From assembly GCF_000949135.2 (NCBI RefSeq), contig NZ_JTAN02000010.1, forward strand, positions 1-64,000: 64,000 nt of DNA, written 5' to 3'. Position 1 is the stretch's first letter. The number at the start of each line of letters is the position of its first letter. The stretch is from Burkholderia sp. USMB20. Lineage in GTDB: Bacteria > Pseudomonadota > Gammaproteobacteria > Burkholderiales > Burkholderiaceae. Shown piece after piece: positions 8,289 to 16,979 of this stretch. A program made the translations under genes and the position numbers. The notes under the pieces are model-generated. The model did not search any database. It had not been told where the DNA came from and saw only the letters and a list, made by a program, of their open reading frames with translations.

Positions 8289-9170
8289 ATGACGGCATTC
8301 CTTTTTGCGATCGGCATCGACGGCGGCGGCACGGGCACCCGCGCGGTACTCGCCGACCGGCACGGGCGCGAACTCGCGCAGGGGCGCGGCGGCCCGTCGG
8401 GGCTCGGCCTCGGCATCGAGCGCGCGTGGGCATCGATCGGCGCGGCCTGTGCCGACGCATTCACGCGGGCGGGGCTCGCGTTCGACTGGTCGCAGTGCGC
8501 GCTCGGCTGCGGGCTCGCGGGCGTCAACAATGCCGCGTGGCTCGCCGCGTTTCGCGCGCAGGCGCCGCTCGACGCGCTCGCGATCGAGAGCGACGCTTAT
8601 ACGACCGTCGTCGGCGCGCACGGCGGTGCGCCGGGGCTCATCGTCGCGCTCGGTACGGGCAGCATCGCGGCGGCGCTCGACGCGGCGGGCGACTGCCGCA
8701 TCGCGGGCGGCTTCGGCTTTCCGTCCGGCGATGAGGCGAGCGGCGCGTGGCTCGGCATGCGCGCGCTCGCGTACGCGCAGCAGGCGCTCGACGGCCGCGT
8801 GCCGCGCGACGCGTTTGCCGGCGCGCTGCTCGCGGAAACGGGCGCGCACGATCGCGACGCGCTCGTCCAGTGGTCGTGCGATGCGAACCAGACGATCTAC
8901 GCGCGCCTCGCGCCGATCGTCTTCGCGCACCGCGACCATTCTTATGCGGCGGCGCTGATCGCGCAGGCCGGCGACGAGATCGGCAAGATGATCGACGCGC
9001 TCGATCCGCAGCAGGCGCTGCCGGTCGCGTTGTGCGGCGGGCTGGCCGACGCGCTGGCACCGGCCGTGCCGGCACGCCATGCGGCGCGGCTGCGCGCGCC
9101 GCTCGACGATTCCGCGCACGGCGCGTTGCGGCTCGCGCTGCACGCGTTGAGGGCGGCTGAAGCAGGGTGA
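8289..9170 (+). CDS. BadF/BadG/BcrA/BcrD-family ATPase, probable N-acetylglucosamine-type sugar kinase
   Basis: The 293-residue protein has the ASKHA (actin/hexokinase) fold signatures: phosphate-1 loop GIDGGGTGTR (about residues 9-18), a hinge glycine region GCGLAGVNNA, and phosphate-2 ALGTGSIAAAL near residue 120. The family covers eukaryotic-type GlcNAc kinases and activators of 2-hydroxyacyl-CoA dehydratases. The size and lack of a Cys cluster favour a sugar kinase. No sugar-uptake or amino-sugar genes are next to it, so its substrate cannot be fixed. The HAD-family gene follows after 127 bases on the same strand. Confidence 0.8.
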   Translation: MTAFLFAIGIDGGGTGTRAVLADRHGRELAQGRGGPSGLGLGIERAWASIGAACADAFTRAGLAFDWSQCALGCGLAGVNNAAWLAAFRAQAPLDALAIESDAYTTVVGAHGGAPGLIVALGTGSIAAALDAAGDCRIAGGFGFPSGDEASGAWLGMRALAYAQQALDGRVPRDAFAGALLAETGAHDRDALVQWSCDANQTIYARLAPIVFAHRDHSYAAALIAQAGDEIGKMIDALDPQQALPVALCGGLADALAPAVPARHAARLRAPLDDSAHGALRLALHALRAAEAG

Positions 9171-9297
9171 ACGGTCGAGCCGGTCGGAGCGGGGAGAACA
9201 GGGCGTCGCGCCCGTTCCCCCAACCGCCCGGCGCCCGGCCGGGCACGACGTTAAAATGACGGCTCCGCAGCGTCCTGCGTGCCACTCCCCCATCCCC

Positions 9298-10131
9298 ATG
9301 TACAAAGTCATCGCCACTGATCTCGACGGCACCCTGCTGAACAGCGACCACCAGCTCGATCCGTACACGATCGAGACCGTCCGCCGGCTCGACCGCGACG
9401 GCCTGCAGTTCGTGATCGCGACGGGGCGTCACTACGCGGACGTCGCCGGCATCCGCGACGTGCTGGGCATCCGGCCGTACCTGATCACGTCGAACGGCGC
9501 GCGTGTGCATGCGCCGGACGACACGGCGATCCATGCGCAGGACATCGATCCCGCGATCGTCCGCGGCCTCGTGCAGCCGGGCGTGACCGGTGCGCACGGG
9601 CGCGTGATCGTCAACCTGTTCACCGACCGCGGCTGGCTGATCGACCGCGACGCGCCGCACCTGCTCGAATTCCACCAGGATTCGGGCTTCCGGTACGACG
9701 TGATCGACATGACCGCGCACGACGGCGCCGACATCGCGAAGGTGCTGTACATCGGCGAGCCGGCCGATCTGGCGGTGGTTGCAGAGCAGATGCGCGTGCG
9801 GTTCGGCGATGCGCTGTACGTCACGTACTCGCTGCCCGACTGTCTCGAAGTGATGACCGCCAACGTGTCGAAGGGCCGCGCGCTGCGTACGGTGCTCGCG
9901 CGACTCGGCGTCGACGCCGGCCACTGCATCGCATTCGGCGACAACATGAACGACATCGACCTGCTCGAAACGGCCGGCCACGCGTTCATGATGAACAACG
10001 CGAACCCCGACCTGATCGCGCAACTGCCGCACATCCCGCGGATCGGCAACAACTTCGATGCGGGCGTCGCCCGCCACCTGCGCACGCTGTTCGCGCTCGA
10101 AGGCACGCTCGACGGCGTCGCTGCTTCCTGA
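9298..10131 (+). CDS. Cof-type HAD-IIB phosphatase
   Basis: The 277-residue protein has all HAD motifs: motif I DLDGTLLNSD near residue 8, motif II Ser/Thr in VIATGRHYAD (about 40), a conserved Lys in NVSKGRALRTVLARLG (about 196) and motif IV FGDNMNDIDLLETAG (about 217). Cof-like enzymes dephosphorylate sugar phosphates and cofactors such as FMN or PLP; specificity cannot be read from sequence. ATG 9298 fits the family N-terminus MYKVIATDLDG; the upstream in-frame ATG 9256 would add 14 unsupported residues. The gene converges on aqpZ across a shared hairpin. Confidence 0.9.
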   Translation: MYKVIATDLDGTLLNSDHQLDPYTIETVRRLDRDGLQFVIATGRHYADVAGIRDVLGIRPYLITSNGARVHAPDDTAIHAQDIDPAIVRGLVQPGVTGAHGRVIVNLFTDRGWLIDRDAPHLLEFHQDSGFRYDVIDMTAHDGADIAKVLYIGEPADLAVVAEQMRVRFGDALYVTYSLPDCLEVMTANVSKGRALRTVLARLGVDAGHCIAFGDNMNDIDLLETAGHAFMMNNANPDLIAQLPHIPRIGNNFDAGVARHLRTLFALEGTLDGVAAS

Positions 10132-10140
10132 GCGGCCATG

Positions 10141-10165
10141 AAAAACGGGCGCCAGCGGCGCCCGT
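10141..10165. terminator. Bidirectional hairpin between the HAD gene and aqpZ
   Basis: ACGGGCGCC / GGCGCCCGT pair perfectly around AGC. On the minus strand the stem is followed by a run of five or six T, making a good intrinsic terminator for aqpZ. On the plus strand the T-run is poor. Confidence 0.8.
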
Positions 10166-10236
10166 TCAAATTACCTGCCTCGATGTTGTTCGACAGCGTG
10201 AGGCTCGCTGCTCTGCTCGCGTGACCCCGTAGTGTT

Positions 10237-10977
10237 TTATTCGCTGGTGCGAGCGGATGCGGGCACGAGGCCGACGGCATCGTCGCGCCCCGCGATCAGC
10301 GGGTAGACGATCCCCGCAATTGCCGCGCCGATGATCGGCGCGACCCAGAACAGCCACAGCTGGCCGATCGCCTCGCCGCCCACGAACAGCGCGGGGCCGG
10401 TCGAGCGGGCCGGGTTCACCGACGTGTTGGTGACCGGGATCGAGATCAGGTGGATCAACGTCAGGCACAGGCCGATCGCGATCGGCGCAAAGCCGGCCGG
10501 CGCGCGCTTGTCGGTGGCGCCGAGAATCACGAACAGGAAGAAGCCCGTCATCACGACTTCGCAGATGAACGCCGCGCCGAGCGAGTAGTGGCCGGGCGAG
10601 CGCTCGCCGAAGCCGTTCGTCGCAAAGCCGCTGCCGACGACGTCGAAGCCCGGCTTGCCGGTCGCGATCAGGTACAGCACGAACGCACCGAGCGTCGCGC
10701 CGACGACCTGCGCAACGATATACGGCGCGAGATCGCGTGCCGGGAAGCGGCCGGCGACCGTCAGGCCCACGCTGACGGCCGGATTCAGGTGGCAACCCGA
10801 AATATGGCCAATCGCGAATGCCATCGTCAGCACGGTCAGGCCGAAGGCGAGCGCGACGCCGGCGAAGCCGATGCCGAGGCCCGGAAAGGCTGCGGCCAGC
10901 ACGGCGCTTCCGCACCCGCCGAGCACCAGCCAGAACGTGCCGAATACCTCTGCAGCCAGACGCTGAGAAAGATTCAT
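10237..10977 (-). CDS. aqpZ: Aquaporin Z
   Basis: This 246-residue inner-membrane channel carries six hydrophobic segments and the two half-helix motifs that meet in the pore: [15 protein letters not shown] (about residues 57-71) and [17 protein letters not shown] (about 180-196). Residues around the second motif match water-selective AqpZ and not glycerol facilitators, which have a longer loop with an Asp after NPAR. It probably works in osmotic adaptation. The C-terminus has a short polar tail. It stands alone, convergent with the HAD gene. Confidence 0.95.
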   Translation of the reverse strand: MNLSQRLAAEVFGTFWLVLGGCGSAVLAAAFPGLGIGFAGVALAFGLTVLTMAFAIGHISGCHLNPAVSVGLTVAGRFPARDLAPYIVAQVVGATLGAFVLYLIATGKPGFDVVGSGFATNGFGERSPGHYSLGAAFICEVVMTGFFLFVILGATDKRAPAGFAPIAIGLCLTLIHLISIPVTNTSVNPARSTGPALFVGGEAIGQLWLFWVAPIIGAAIAGIVYPLIAGRDDAVGLVPASARTSE

Positions 10978-11275
10978 GTAAGGATCCCGTTCAAGTGGGT
11001 TGAAGACAAACGGATGACCGGATGATTTATTCCGTCACCCCGAATTGGTCTGGATTATAGGAAATGAATCGGCTGGGTGAGGGTCAACGATTGTTAAATT
11101 CGAATGGCTGACGAATGGCTTTTATTAGAATAAGTCCGCATTCTCGATATAGCCGATTCGGTTAAAGATGGCAGCATTAATTTTGAAGGGCAGGGCGGCA
11201 GTGCGGATGACGTAACGGGTGTTGGCGTTCCGGCCGGAACTGCCGGCGCCGCATCATGGAAAAGGGAGCCGAAAA
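10978..11275. other. AT-rich gap between aqpZ and the first H-NS-like gene
   Basis: The 298-base region is clearly richer in A/T than its surroundings, especially 11040-11190. It should hold the two divergent promoters. I could not single out convincing -35/-10 pairs. An AT-rich upstream region is typical for autoregulated H-NS-type genes. Confidence 0.4.
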
Positions 11276-11572
11276 ATGTCTCAATACGCGAAACTCAAGG
11301 CGCAGATCGCCGATCTGCAGGCCCAGGCGGATGACGTGCGTCGCCAGGAAGTGGCGGCGGTGATCGCCGACGTCCAGCGAATGATTGCCGAATATGGCCT
11401 GACGGCCCAGGATCTGGGCTTCGCGGAGCGAGCGCGGCGCGGCCGTCCGCCGAAAAAGGCACCGCTCCCCCCGAAATACCGCGACCCGAAGTCGGGTGCA
11501 ACCTGGAGCGGGCGCGGCAAGCCGCCGAATTGGATCGTCGGGAAAAACCGCGATCGTTTCCTGATCGAATGA
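11276..11572 (+). CDS. H-NS-family nucleoid protein (first copy)
   Basis: The 98-residue protein has an N-terminal coiled-coil oligomerisation region (KLKAQIADLQAQADDVRRQE), a basic linker (RARRGRPPKKAPLPPKYRDP) and the C-terminal H-NS DNA-binding motif TWSGRGKPPNWI, where the Gly-Arg-Gly-Lys-Pro loop enters the minor groove. It probably binds and silences AT-rich DNA. AAGGGAG precedes the ATG. A paralogue at 47322 has the same layout. A terminator follows directly. Confidence 0.92.
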   Translation: MSQYAKLKAQIADLQAQADDVRRQEVAAVIADVQRMIAEYGLTAQDLGFAERARRGRPPKKAPLPPKYRDPKSGATWSGRGKPPNWIVGKNRDRFLIE

Positions 11573-11584
11573 GCGCGCAAAAAG

Positions 11585-11611
11585 AAAGAGCCGCATCGAC
11601 TGCGGCTCTTT
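11585..11611 (+). terminator. Terminator of the first H-NS-like gene
   Basis: AAAGAGCCGCA (11585-11595) and TGCGGCTCTTT (11601-11611) form a perfect 11-bp stem with a 5-nt loop, 12 bases after the stop. The arms themselves supply the T-run. Confidence 0.85.
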
Positions 11612-11679
11612 GGCGCCTTTGGGTTTTACGCGCCGATTTCGGCGCGAATTTCACCGAATATTTCTGACGAATTTCGCCG

Positions 11680-12744
11680 TCACGCGCTCGCGACGCGACG
11701 CAAGGTCGGCCGCTTTGCCGTCGCGCAAAGCGATTCGTAAGTTTCGACATAGCGCCGTGCCATCGCTTTCGAGCTGAAGCGCGTATCGAAGCGCGCGCGG
11801 ATCGCGTCGCGCGACAGGCTGTCGATCCGGTGCAGTGCACCGACCGCGCCCTGGACGTCCTCGACGATGAAGCCGGTCACGCCGTCCTCGATCACCTCCG
11901 GCACCGAGCCGCGGTTGAACGCGACGACCGGCGTGCCGCAGGCCATCGCCTCGATCATCACCAGGCCGAACGGTTCCGGCCAGTCGATCGGGAACAGCAG
12001 CGCCTTGGCGCCGGACAGGAACGCCGGCTTCTGCGCCTCGTTGATCTCGCCGATGAATTCGACATGCGCTTCGCCGAGCAGCGGCTCGATCACTTCCTTG
12101 AAGTAGTCGGCGTCGGCCTTGTCGACCTTCGCGGCGATCTTCAGCGGCAGCCCGCTTTGCGCGGCGATCCGGATCGCGGTGTCGACCCGCTTTTCGGGGC
12201 AGATCCGGCCGAGGAACGCGAGATATTCGGGCTTCACGTCCGGTTGCGGCGTGAGCAGCGTGTCGGGCAGCCCGTGATACACGGTGCCGGCCCAGGCGGC
12301 TTGCGGCAGCGGCTTGCGCTGGTTGTTCGAGATCGACACGACCGGCGCGTCCGGGAACGCGTCGAACACCGGTTGCAGCTCCGGCAGGTCGAGGCGGCCG
12401 TGCAGCGTCGTCACGTACGGCGTGTCGAGGCGCGACATCAGCGGGAATGGCAGGTAGTCGAGGTGGAAGTGCAGCACGTCGAATTCGTGCGCGACACGGG
12501 CGACCTGCTCGATCAGGCGCATATGGGGCGCCATCGAGTCGCGGATCGACGGGTCGAGCCGCAGTGCGCGCGGCCATGCCGCCTCGAGACGGGCGGACGT
12601 GACGGAGTCGCCGCTCGCGAACAGCGTCACGTCGTGCCCCAGCTCGACGAGCGCCTCGGTGAGGTAGGACACGACACGCTCGGTGCCGCCATAGAGTTTC
12701 GGCGGGACAGCTTCGTAAAGCGGCGCGATCTGGGCAATACGCAT
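11680..12744 (-). CDS. Family 4 glycosyltransferase (GT-B fold)
   Basis: The 354-residue protein starts MRIAQIAPLYEAVPPKLYGG, the glycine-rich N-terminus of GT4 enzymes, and has the C-terminal donor-binding region with the E-x7-E motif, PEPFGLVMIEAMACGTPVVA (about residues 255-275). It should use a nucleotide sugar on the cytoplasmic face of the membrane. It lies between an H-NS-like gene and flhDC and is divergent from flhD. The product may be a surface glycan; a role in motility is only positional inference. ATG 12744 fits the family start, and a longer in-frame extension reads as low-complexity leader. Confidence 0.85.
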   Translation of the reverse strand: MRIAQIAPLYEAVPPKLYGGTERVVSYLTEALVELGHDVTLFASGDSVTSARLEAAWPRALRLDPSIRDSMAPHMRLIEQVARVAHEFDVLHFHLDYLPFPLMSRLDTPYVTTLHGRLDLPELQPVFDAFPDAPVVSISNNQRKPLPQAAWAGTVYHGLPDTLLTPQPDVKPEYLAFLGRICPEKRVDTAIRIAAQSGLPLKIAAKVDKADADYFKEVIEPLLGEAHVEFIGEINEAQKPAFLSGAKALLFPIDWPEPFGLVMIEAMACGTPVVAFNRGSVPEVIEDGVTGFIVEDVQGAVGALHRIDSLSRDAIRARFDTRFSSKAMARRYVETYESLCATAKRPTLRRVASA

Positions 12745-13409
12745 GGACGTTCTCCGGTGTCGACCAGCGCAAAGCGCTCGAGCGCGCATGCTGGTCCGCT
12801 GCAGGGTTGCGGAACTCGCCGACGCACGCTGTCTGCGGTGCGTGGCCGGGTCCGTGGCGGGGTGCGCGGGACGCCGGGCGGCAAGCTGCGGGGCGGGCCG
12901 GCGCGGCTCCCGCCGCCGCCCATTTGAGTCCATTATCGATATCGCCTTCAGGGGTTCGAGTGTTTTTTCAAACACTTAAGGCTTGTTACACCATGAAATA
13001 CGAGAAAACCCCGATAAAAAGGGTGCGAAAACATAAAACGAGATAGCCACCACAATTGTTGCGCTATCATGAAAAACCACTATAATTTTTACCGATTCAA
13101 CTTCCGGCAGCCTTGCCGGATGGCCTTCAGCCGGATTCGTCCCATGCGGACCGCATCGCCGACGCATTCGCGCCCCATTCGCCCCCGCCGTTCGTTCCCT
13201 TTCAATTCGCCTTGTCGGAAAAATTCCTACACGGTTTACAGACAATTCCTGCGTGGCGTGCGCCACTTCGCTGATACCGGCATAAATGCCGTTTGGCCAG
13301 AATTCGCCCTGTAAGACTATAAACGTGCCGGCAGCGCGTCAGCAGGCGCCCGATCGAGCAAACGTTTTCACAATGAAAGGCCAAAGCAAAAGCTCTTAAC
13401 GGGGGAATC
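12745..13409. other. Long regulatory region upstream of flhDC
   Basis: The 665-base gap turns AT-rich from about 12950, unlike its surroundings. It holds a hairpin at 12959-12976 (AGTGTTT / AAACACT). A second promoter-like sequence (TTGGCC then TATAAA near 13317) lies closer to flhD. No protein-coding frame looks real. A long, AT-rich, H-NS-accessible control region is usual for the flagellar master operon, where many signals converge. Confidence 0.6.
13059..13086 (+). promoter_or_regulatory. Candidate sigma-70 promoter for flhDC
   Basis: TTGCGC (13059-13064) and a perfect TATAAT (13081-13086) are separated by 16 bases. It would give a leader of about 315 nt before flhD. The -35 has only four consensus bases, so this is a candidate. 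Confidence 0.5.
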
Positions 13410-13730
13410 ATGAGCGCCACCAGCGAAATGCTCAGTGAGATCAAAGAGGTCAACCTGTCGTACCTCCTCCTCGCGCAGCGCCTGCTGCGGGAAGACAAGG
13501 CGATGGGCATGTTCCGCATGGGAGTTTCCCAGGAACTGGCCGACGTGCTCGCGAACCTCACGCTCGCCCAGACCGTGAAGCTCGCCGCGTCGAACCAGAT
13601 ACTGTGCCGTTTCCGCTTCGACGATCACGCGCTGCTGTCGTCGCTCGCCGACAAAGGCCGCAGCGACGTCGTCACGCATGCGCATTCCGCGATCCTGATG
13701 GCCGGCCAGCCGGTCGAAAGCGTCCGCTGA
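13410..13730 (+). CDS. flhD: Flagellar master regulator subunit FlhD
   Basis: The 106-residue protein matches FlhD throughout: IKEVNLSYLLLAQRLLREDK near the N-terminus and LTLAQTVKLAASNQILCRFR in the middle. With FlhC it forms the FlhD4C2 complex that activates class 2 flagellar promoters with sigma-70. The FlhD C-terminal helix-turn-helix region is short. flhC starts 93 bases downstream on the same strand. Confidence 0.97.
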   Translation: MSATSEMLSEIKEVNLSYLLLAQRLLREDKAMGMFRMGVSQELADVLANLTLAQTVKLAASNQILCRFRFDDHALLSSLADKGRSDVVTHAHSAILMAGQPVESVR

Positions 13731-13823
13731 TCCCTCCCCGCCTTGCGTTCGTGCCGGCGCGCCGCGTCGGCGGGCGGCGTATTGGCGATTCATCCGAACA
13801 ACGTCAGCGGACGGTTATTCACC

Positions 13824-14378
13824 ATGGCAAGCAAAAGCGTCGTGATCGAGGTGAAGGAAATCACCCTCGCCATCGAACTGATCGAACTGGGCGCCAGGCT
13901 GCAGCTGCTGGAGGCGGAGACGAGCCTGTCGCGCGACCGCCTGATCAAGCTGTACAAGGAACTGAAGGGCGCGTCGCCGCCGAAGGGGATGCTGCCGTTC
14001 TCGACCGACTGGTTCATGACGTGGCAACCGAACATCCACTCGTCGCTGTTCTACAACATCTACCGGTTCATGCAGGACCACGGCCGCTGCGAGCCGATCC
14101 AGTCGATCGTGAAGGCGTACCGGCTCTATCTGGAGCACGTGAACCTGTCCGGCGACGAGGCCGCGCTGAGCCTCACGCGCGCGTGGACGCTGGTGCGCTT
14201 CTTCGACTCGGGGATGCTGCAGATGACGCCGTGCACGCGCTGCGGCGGCCATTTCGTCGCGCATGCGCATGATCCGCATCAAGGTTTCGTGTGCGGCCTG
14301 TGCCAGCCGCCGTCGCGCGCGGGCAAGACCCGCAAGGCGGCCGCCGCGCGCGCCGGGCTGACCGCCGCCGCGGCCTGA
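13824..14378 (+). CDS. flhC: Flagellar master regulator subunit FlhC
   Basis: This 184-residue subunit binds DNA in the FlhD4C2 activator. The zinc-binding cysteines fall at residues 137, 140 (CTRC) and 157, 160 (CGLC), the same numbering as the four zinc cysteines of E. coli FlhC. The region [20 protein letters not shown] is also typical. ATG 13824 is used; an in-frame ATG at 13743 would add 27 residues that resemble leader. The C-terminal tail is a basic Ala-rich extension. Confidence 0.97.
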   Translation: MASKSVVIEVKEITLAIELIELGARLQLLEAETSLSRDRLIKLYKELKGASPPKGMLPFSTDWFMTWQPNIHSSLFYNIYRFMQDHGRCEPIQSIVKAYRLYLEHVNLSGDEAALSLTRAWTLVRFFDSGMLQMTPCTRCGGHFVAHAHDPHQGFVCGLCQPPSRAGKTRKAAAARAGLTAAAA

Positions 14379-14493
14379 GCGCCGCCGGGCGGGGCCGGGC
14401 GGGAGCTGCACGCCTTCCGCACGCCTGCCGCGCGCCGCGCGAACCGGCCGGGGCCTGCTGGTAAACACCGCCGCGCGGTCGCGGCGCGACCGC

Positions 14494-14520
14494 CAAAGTT
14501 TTCCTGCCGACTGCCGTAAA
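14494..14520 (+). promoter_or_regulatory. Sigma-28 promoter of the motA-che operon
   Basis: CAAAGTTT (14494-14501) is followed after exactly 11 bases by GCCGTAAA (14513-14520). The consensus is TAAAGTTT-N11-GCCGATAA. The GTG start of motA lies 47 bases further on. The motor and chemotaxis genes would thus be class 3, read by the FliA encoded at 35681. Confidence 0.8.
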
Positions 14521-14567
14521 CCTGATTAACGGCGGTCTCCCCGCCGGTCTTTCGTGAGGGACAGGCA

Positions 14568-15428
14568 GTGCTGATTATCGTGGGAACACTCGTGACGCTG
14601 TTGTCCGTCTTCGGCGGTTACGCGCTGGCAGGCGGGCATCTGGGCGCATTGGTCCAGCCGCTCGAGATCCTGATGATCACCGGCGCGGGCGTCGGCGCGT
14701 TCATCCTCGGCAACGGCATGAAGACCATCAAGGCGACGCTGCGCGTGCTGCCGACGCTCTTCAAGGGCTCGAAGTACACCAAGGACGTCTACATGGAACT
14801 GATGGCGCTCCTGTACGTGCTGCTCGCGAAGGCCCGCAAGGAAGGCACGCTGACGCTCGAGGCCGACATCGACGATCCGGACAAGAGCCCGATCTTCACG
14901 CAATACCCGAAGATCCTCGCGGATCGCCACATCGTCGAATTCCTGACGGACTACCTGCGCCTGATGGTGGGCGGCAACATGAACGCGTTCGAGATCGAGA
15001 GCCTGATGGACGAGGAAATCGAGACGCACCACGCGGAAGGCGAAGGCCCCGCGCACGCGCTGATGCGCGTCGGCGACGCGATGCCGGCGTTCGGGATCGT
15101 CGCGGCGGTGATGGGCGTCGTGCACACGATGGCGTCGGCCGACAAGCCGCCCGCGGTGCTCGGCGCGATGATCGCGCAGGCGCTGGTCGGCACGTTCCTC
15201 GGGATCCTGCTGTCGTACGGGCTGATCGGGCCGCTCGCGAGCCTCGCGGAGCAGCGCGTCGCCGAGTCGACCAAGATGTTCCAGTGCATCAAGGTGACGA
15301 TCCTCGCGAGCCTGAACGGCTATGCGCCGGCGATCGCGGTGGAGTTCGGCCGCAAGGTGCTGTTCTCGACCGAGCGGCCGTCGTTTACCGAGCTCGAAGA
15401 GCATGTGCGCCGCGTGAAGGCGAAGTGA
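14568..15428 (+). CDS. motA: Flagellar motor stator protein MotA
   Basis: The 286-residue protein has four membrane segments (about residues 2-20, 30-50, 170-190, 200-220) and the large cytoplasmic loop that touches FliG in the rotor, with conserved Arg/Glu (LAKARKEGTLTLEADID). Pro residues of the pore helices are present (GDAMPAFGIVAAVMGVVH). MotA5MotB2 conducts protons and drives rotation. It starts at GTG 14568 with GAGGGACAG upstream. motB follows 13 bases later. Confidence 0.97.
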   Translation: MLIIVGTLVTLLSVFGGYALAGGHLGALVQPLEILMITGAGVGAFILGNGMKTIKATLRVLPTLFKGSKYTKDVYMELMALLYVLLAKARKEGTLTLEADIDDPDKSPIFTQYPKILADRHIVEFLTDYLRLMVGGNMNAFEIESLMDEEIETHHAEGEGPAHALMRVGDAMPAFGIVAAVMGVVHTMASADKPPAVLGAMIAQALVGTFLGILLSYGLIGPLASLAEQRVAESTKMFQCIKVTILASLNGYAPAIAVEFGRKVLFSTERPSFTELEEHVRRVKAK

Positions 15429-15441
15429 CGCGGAGCATTCG

Positions 15442-16461
15442 ATGAGCAAGAGCAAGGATCGCGCGATCGTCGTCAAACGGGTGGCCCCGCAGAAGAAGGG
15501 CCACCACGGCGGCGCCTGGAAGCTCGCGTATGCGGACTTCATGACCGCGATGATGGCGTTCTTCCTGCTGATGTGGCTGCTGAGCTCGGTCACGCCGGTG
15601 CAGCTGAAGGGGATCGCCGAGTACTTCAACACACCGCTGAAGGCCGCGCTGTTCGGCAGCGGCGATCGCAGCTCGCAGGACTCGAGCATCATCAACGGCG
15701 GCGGCCGCGACCTGTCGAGCCTCGATGCCGGCACGCTGCGCCGTACCGACGGCACGACGTCGCTCGCCGATCGCGTCGCGAAGGCCGGCGACGACAGGAC
15801 GCGCTCGCAGGCGCAGGGCGCACAGGACCGGCTCGAGCAGGCGCGCCTGCACGACCTGCAGATCAAGCTGATGGCGGCGATCGAGGCGAATCCGACGCTG
15901 CGCCAGTTCAAGCAGCAGATCCGCATCGATTCGACGCTGATGGGGCTGCGCATCGAGATCGTCGATTCGCAGAAGCGGCCGATGTTCGCGATGTCGAGCG
16001 ACCACGTCGAGCCGTACATGCGCGACATCCTGCGCGAGATCGGCAAGACGCTGAACGACGTGCCGAACCGGATCATCGTCCAGGGCCACACCGACGCGGT
16101 GCCGTACGCGGGCGGCGAGGGCGGCTACAGCAACTGGGAACTGTCGGCCGATCGCGCGAACGCGTCGCGCCGCGAGCTGATCGCGGGCGGCATGGACGAG
16201 TCGAAGGTGCTGCGCGTGCTCGGCCTCGCGTCGACGCAGAACCTGAACAAGGCCGATCCGCTCGATCCGGAAAACCGCCGGATCAGCGTGATCGTGCTGA
16301 ACCGCAAATCCGAAGACGCGCTGATGCGCGACGACACGACGACCACGACGCTGTCGGCCGACGCCGCGGGCTCGAAGCAACTGGCCCAGCAGCTCGACGG
16401 CACGGCGCCGGCCGCGCGACCGGTGCTCGCGAGCGCCGTCGCCGTGGTGCCGAAACCCTGA
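15442..16461 (+). CDS. motB: Flagellar motor stator protein MotB
   Basis: The 339-residue protein has a short basic N-terminus, one membrane helix with the proton-binding Asp (YADFMTAMMAFFLLMWLLSS, Asp near residue 33), a plug/linker region, and a C-terminal OmpA-like peptidoglycan-binding domain (VQGHTDAVPYAGG near 215, then NWELSADRANASRRELI). It anchors the stator to the cell wall. The use of Asp and the MotA partner indicate a proton motor. Confidence 0.97.
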   Translation: MSKSKDRAIVVKRVAPQKKGHHGGAWKLAYADFMTAMMAFFLLMWLLSSVTPVQLKGIAEYFNTPLKAALFGSGDRSSQDSSIINGGGRDLSSLDAGTLRRTDGTTSLADRVAKAGDDRTRSQAQGAQDRLEQARLHDLQIKLMAAIEANPTLRQFKQQIRIDSTLMGLRIEIVDSQKRPMFAMSSDHVEPYMRDILREIGKTLNDVPNRIIVQGHTDAVPYAGGEGGYSNWELSADRANASRRELIAGGMDESKVLRVLGLASTQNLNKADPLDPENRRISVIVLNRKSEDALMRDDTTTTTLSADAAGSKQLAQQLDGTAPAARPVLASAVAVVPKP

Positions 16462-16517
16462 CGTTTCCAAGATTTCGAGACGCGTATGAAACAACCTTCA
16501 CGCTCATTTCGTTCGCT

Positions 16518-16532
16518 GCCCCCCGAGGGGGC
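16518..16532 (+). repeat. Short GC hairpin typical of dispersed intergenic motifs
   Basis: GCCCCC (16518-16523) and GGGGGC (16527-16532) form a small hairpin between motB and the cheY-like gene, inside a TTCGCTGCCCCCCGAGGGGG block. Blocks like this recur between genes in Burkholderia and relatives; whether it recurs elsewhere in this genome cannot be seen here. Confidence 0.4.
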
Positions 16533-16568
16533 GGTCAGCCACCCTGGAGCGGTCCTGCGGAGCCCGAC

Positions 16569-16946
16569 ATGATCCGAACCATTCTCGCCATCGACGACTC
16601 CGCGACCATGCGTGCGCTGCTGCAGGCGACGCTTGCGCAGGCCGGCTACGACGTGACGGTGGCGCCGGACGGCGAAGCCGGCTTCGACATGGCGGCCACC
16701 GTGCCGTACGACCTGGTGCTGACCGACCAGAACATGCCGCGCAGGAACGGCCTCGAGGTGATCGCCGCGCTGCGCAAGCTGACGGCGTATGCGGACACGC
16801 CGATCCTCGTGCTGACGACCGAAGGCAGCGATGCGTTCAAGGACGCCGCGCGCGACGCGGGTGCGACCGGCTGGATCGAAAAGCCGATCGATCCGGCCGT
16901 GCTGATCGACCTGGTCGCGACGCTGTCCGAGCAGACCGCCTCCTGA
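16569..16946 (+). CDS. CheY-like response regulator (first copy)
   Basis: The 125-residue single receiver domain has the acidic pocket Asp-Asp (ILAIDDSATMRALL), the phospho-acceptor Asp in LVLTDQNMP (about residue 53), the Thr of LVLTTEGSD and the Lys of WIEKPIDP. It has no output domain. It sits between motB and cheA and is distinct from the CheY before cheZ. It could be the phosphate sink or a second motor-binding regulator. Start ATG 16569 has poor ribosome-binding sequence. Confidence 0.93.
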   Translation: MIRTILAIDDSATMRALLQATLAQAGYDVTVAPDGEAGFDMAATVPYDLVLTDQNMPRRNGLEVIAALRKLTAYADTPILVLTTEGSDAFKDAARDAGATGWIEKPIDPAVLIDLVATLSEQTAS

Positions 16947-16979
16947 CATGAACGCGACGAATCCAACCGGTGACCGGGC

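Noticed and set aside
13293..13322. Second promoter-like sequence (TTGGCC / TATAAA) close to flhD
   Set aside because: The 19-base or longer spacing and weak -35 make it poor; mentioned in the flhDC regulatory-region entry without a separate call.
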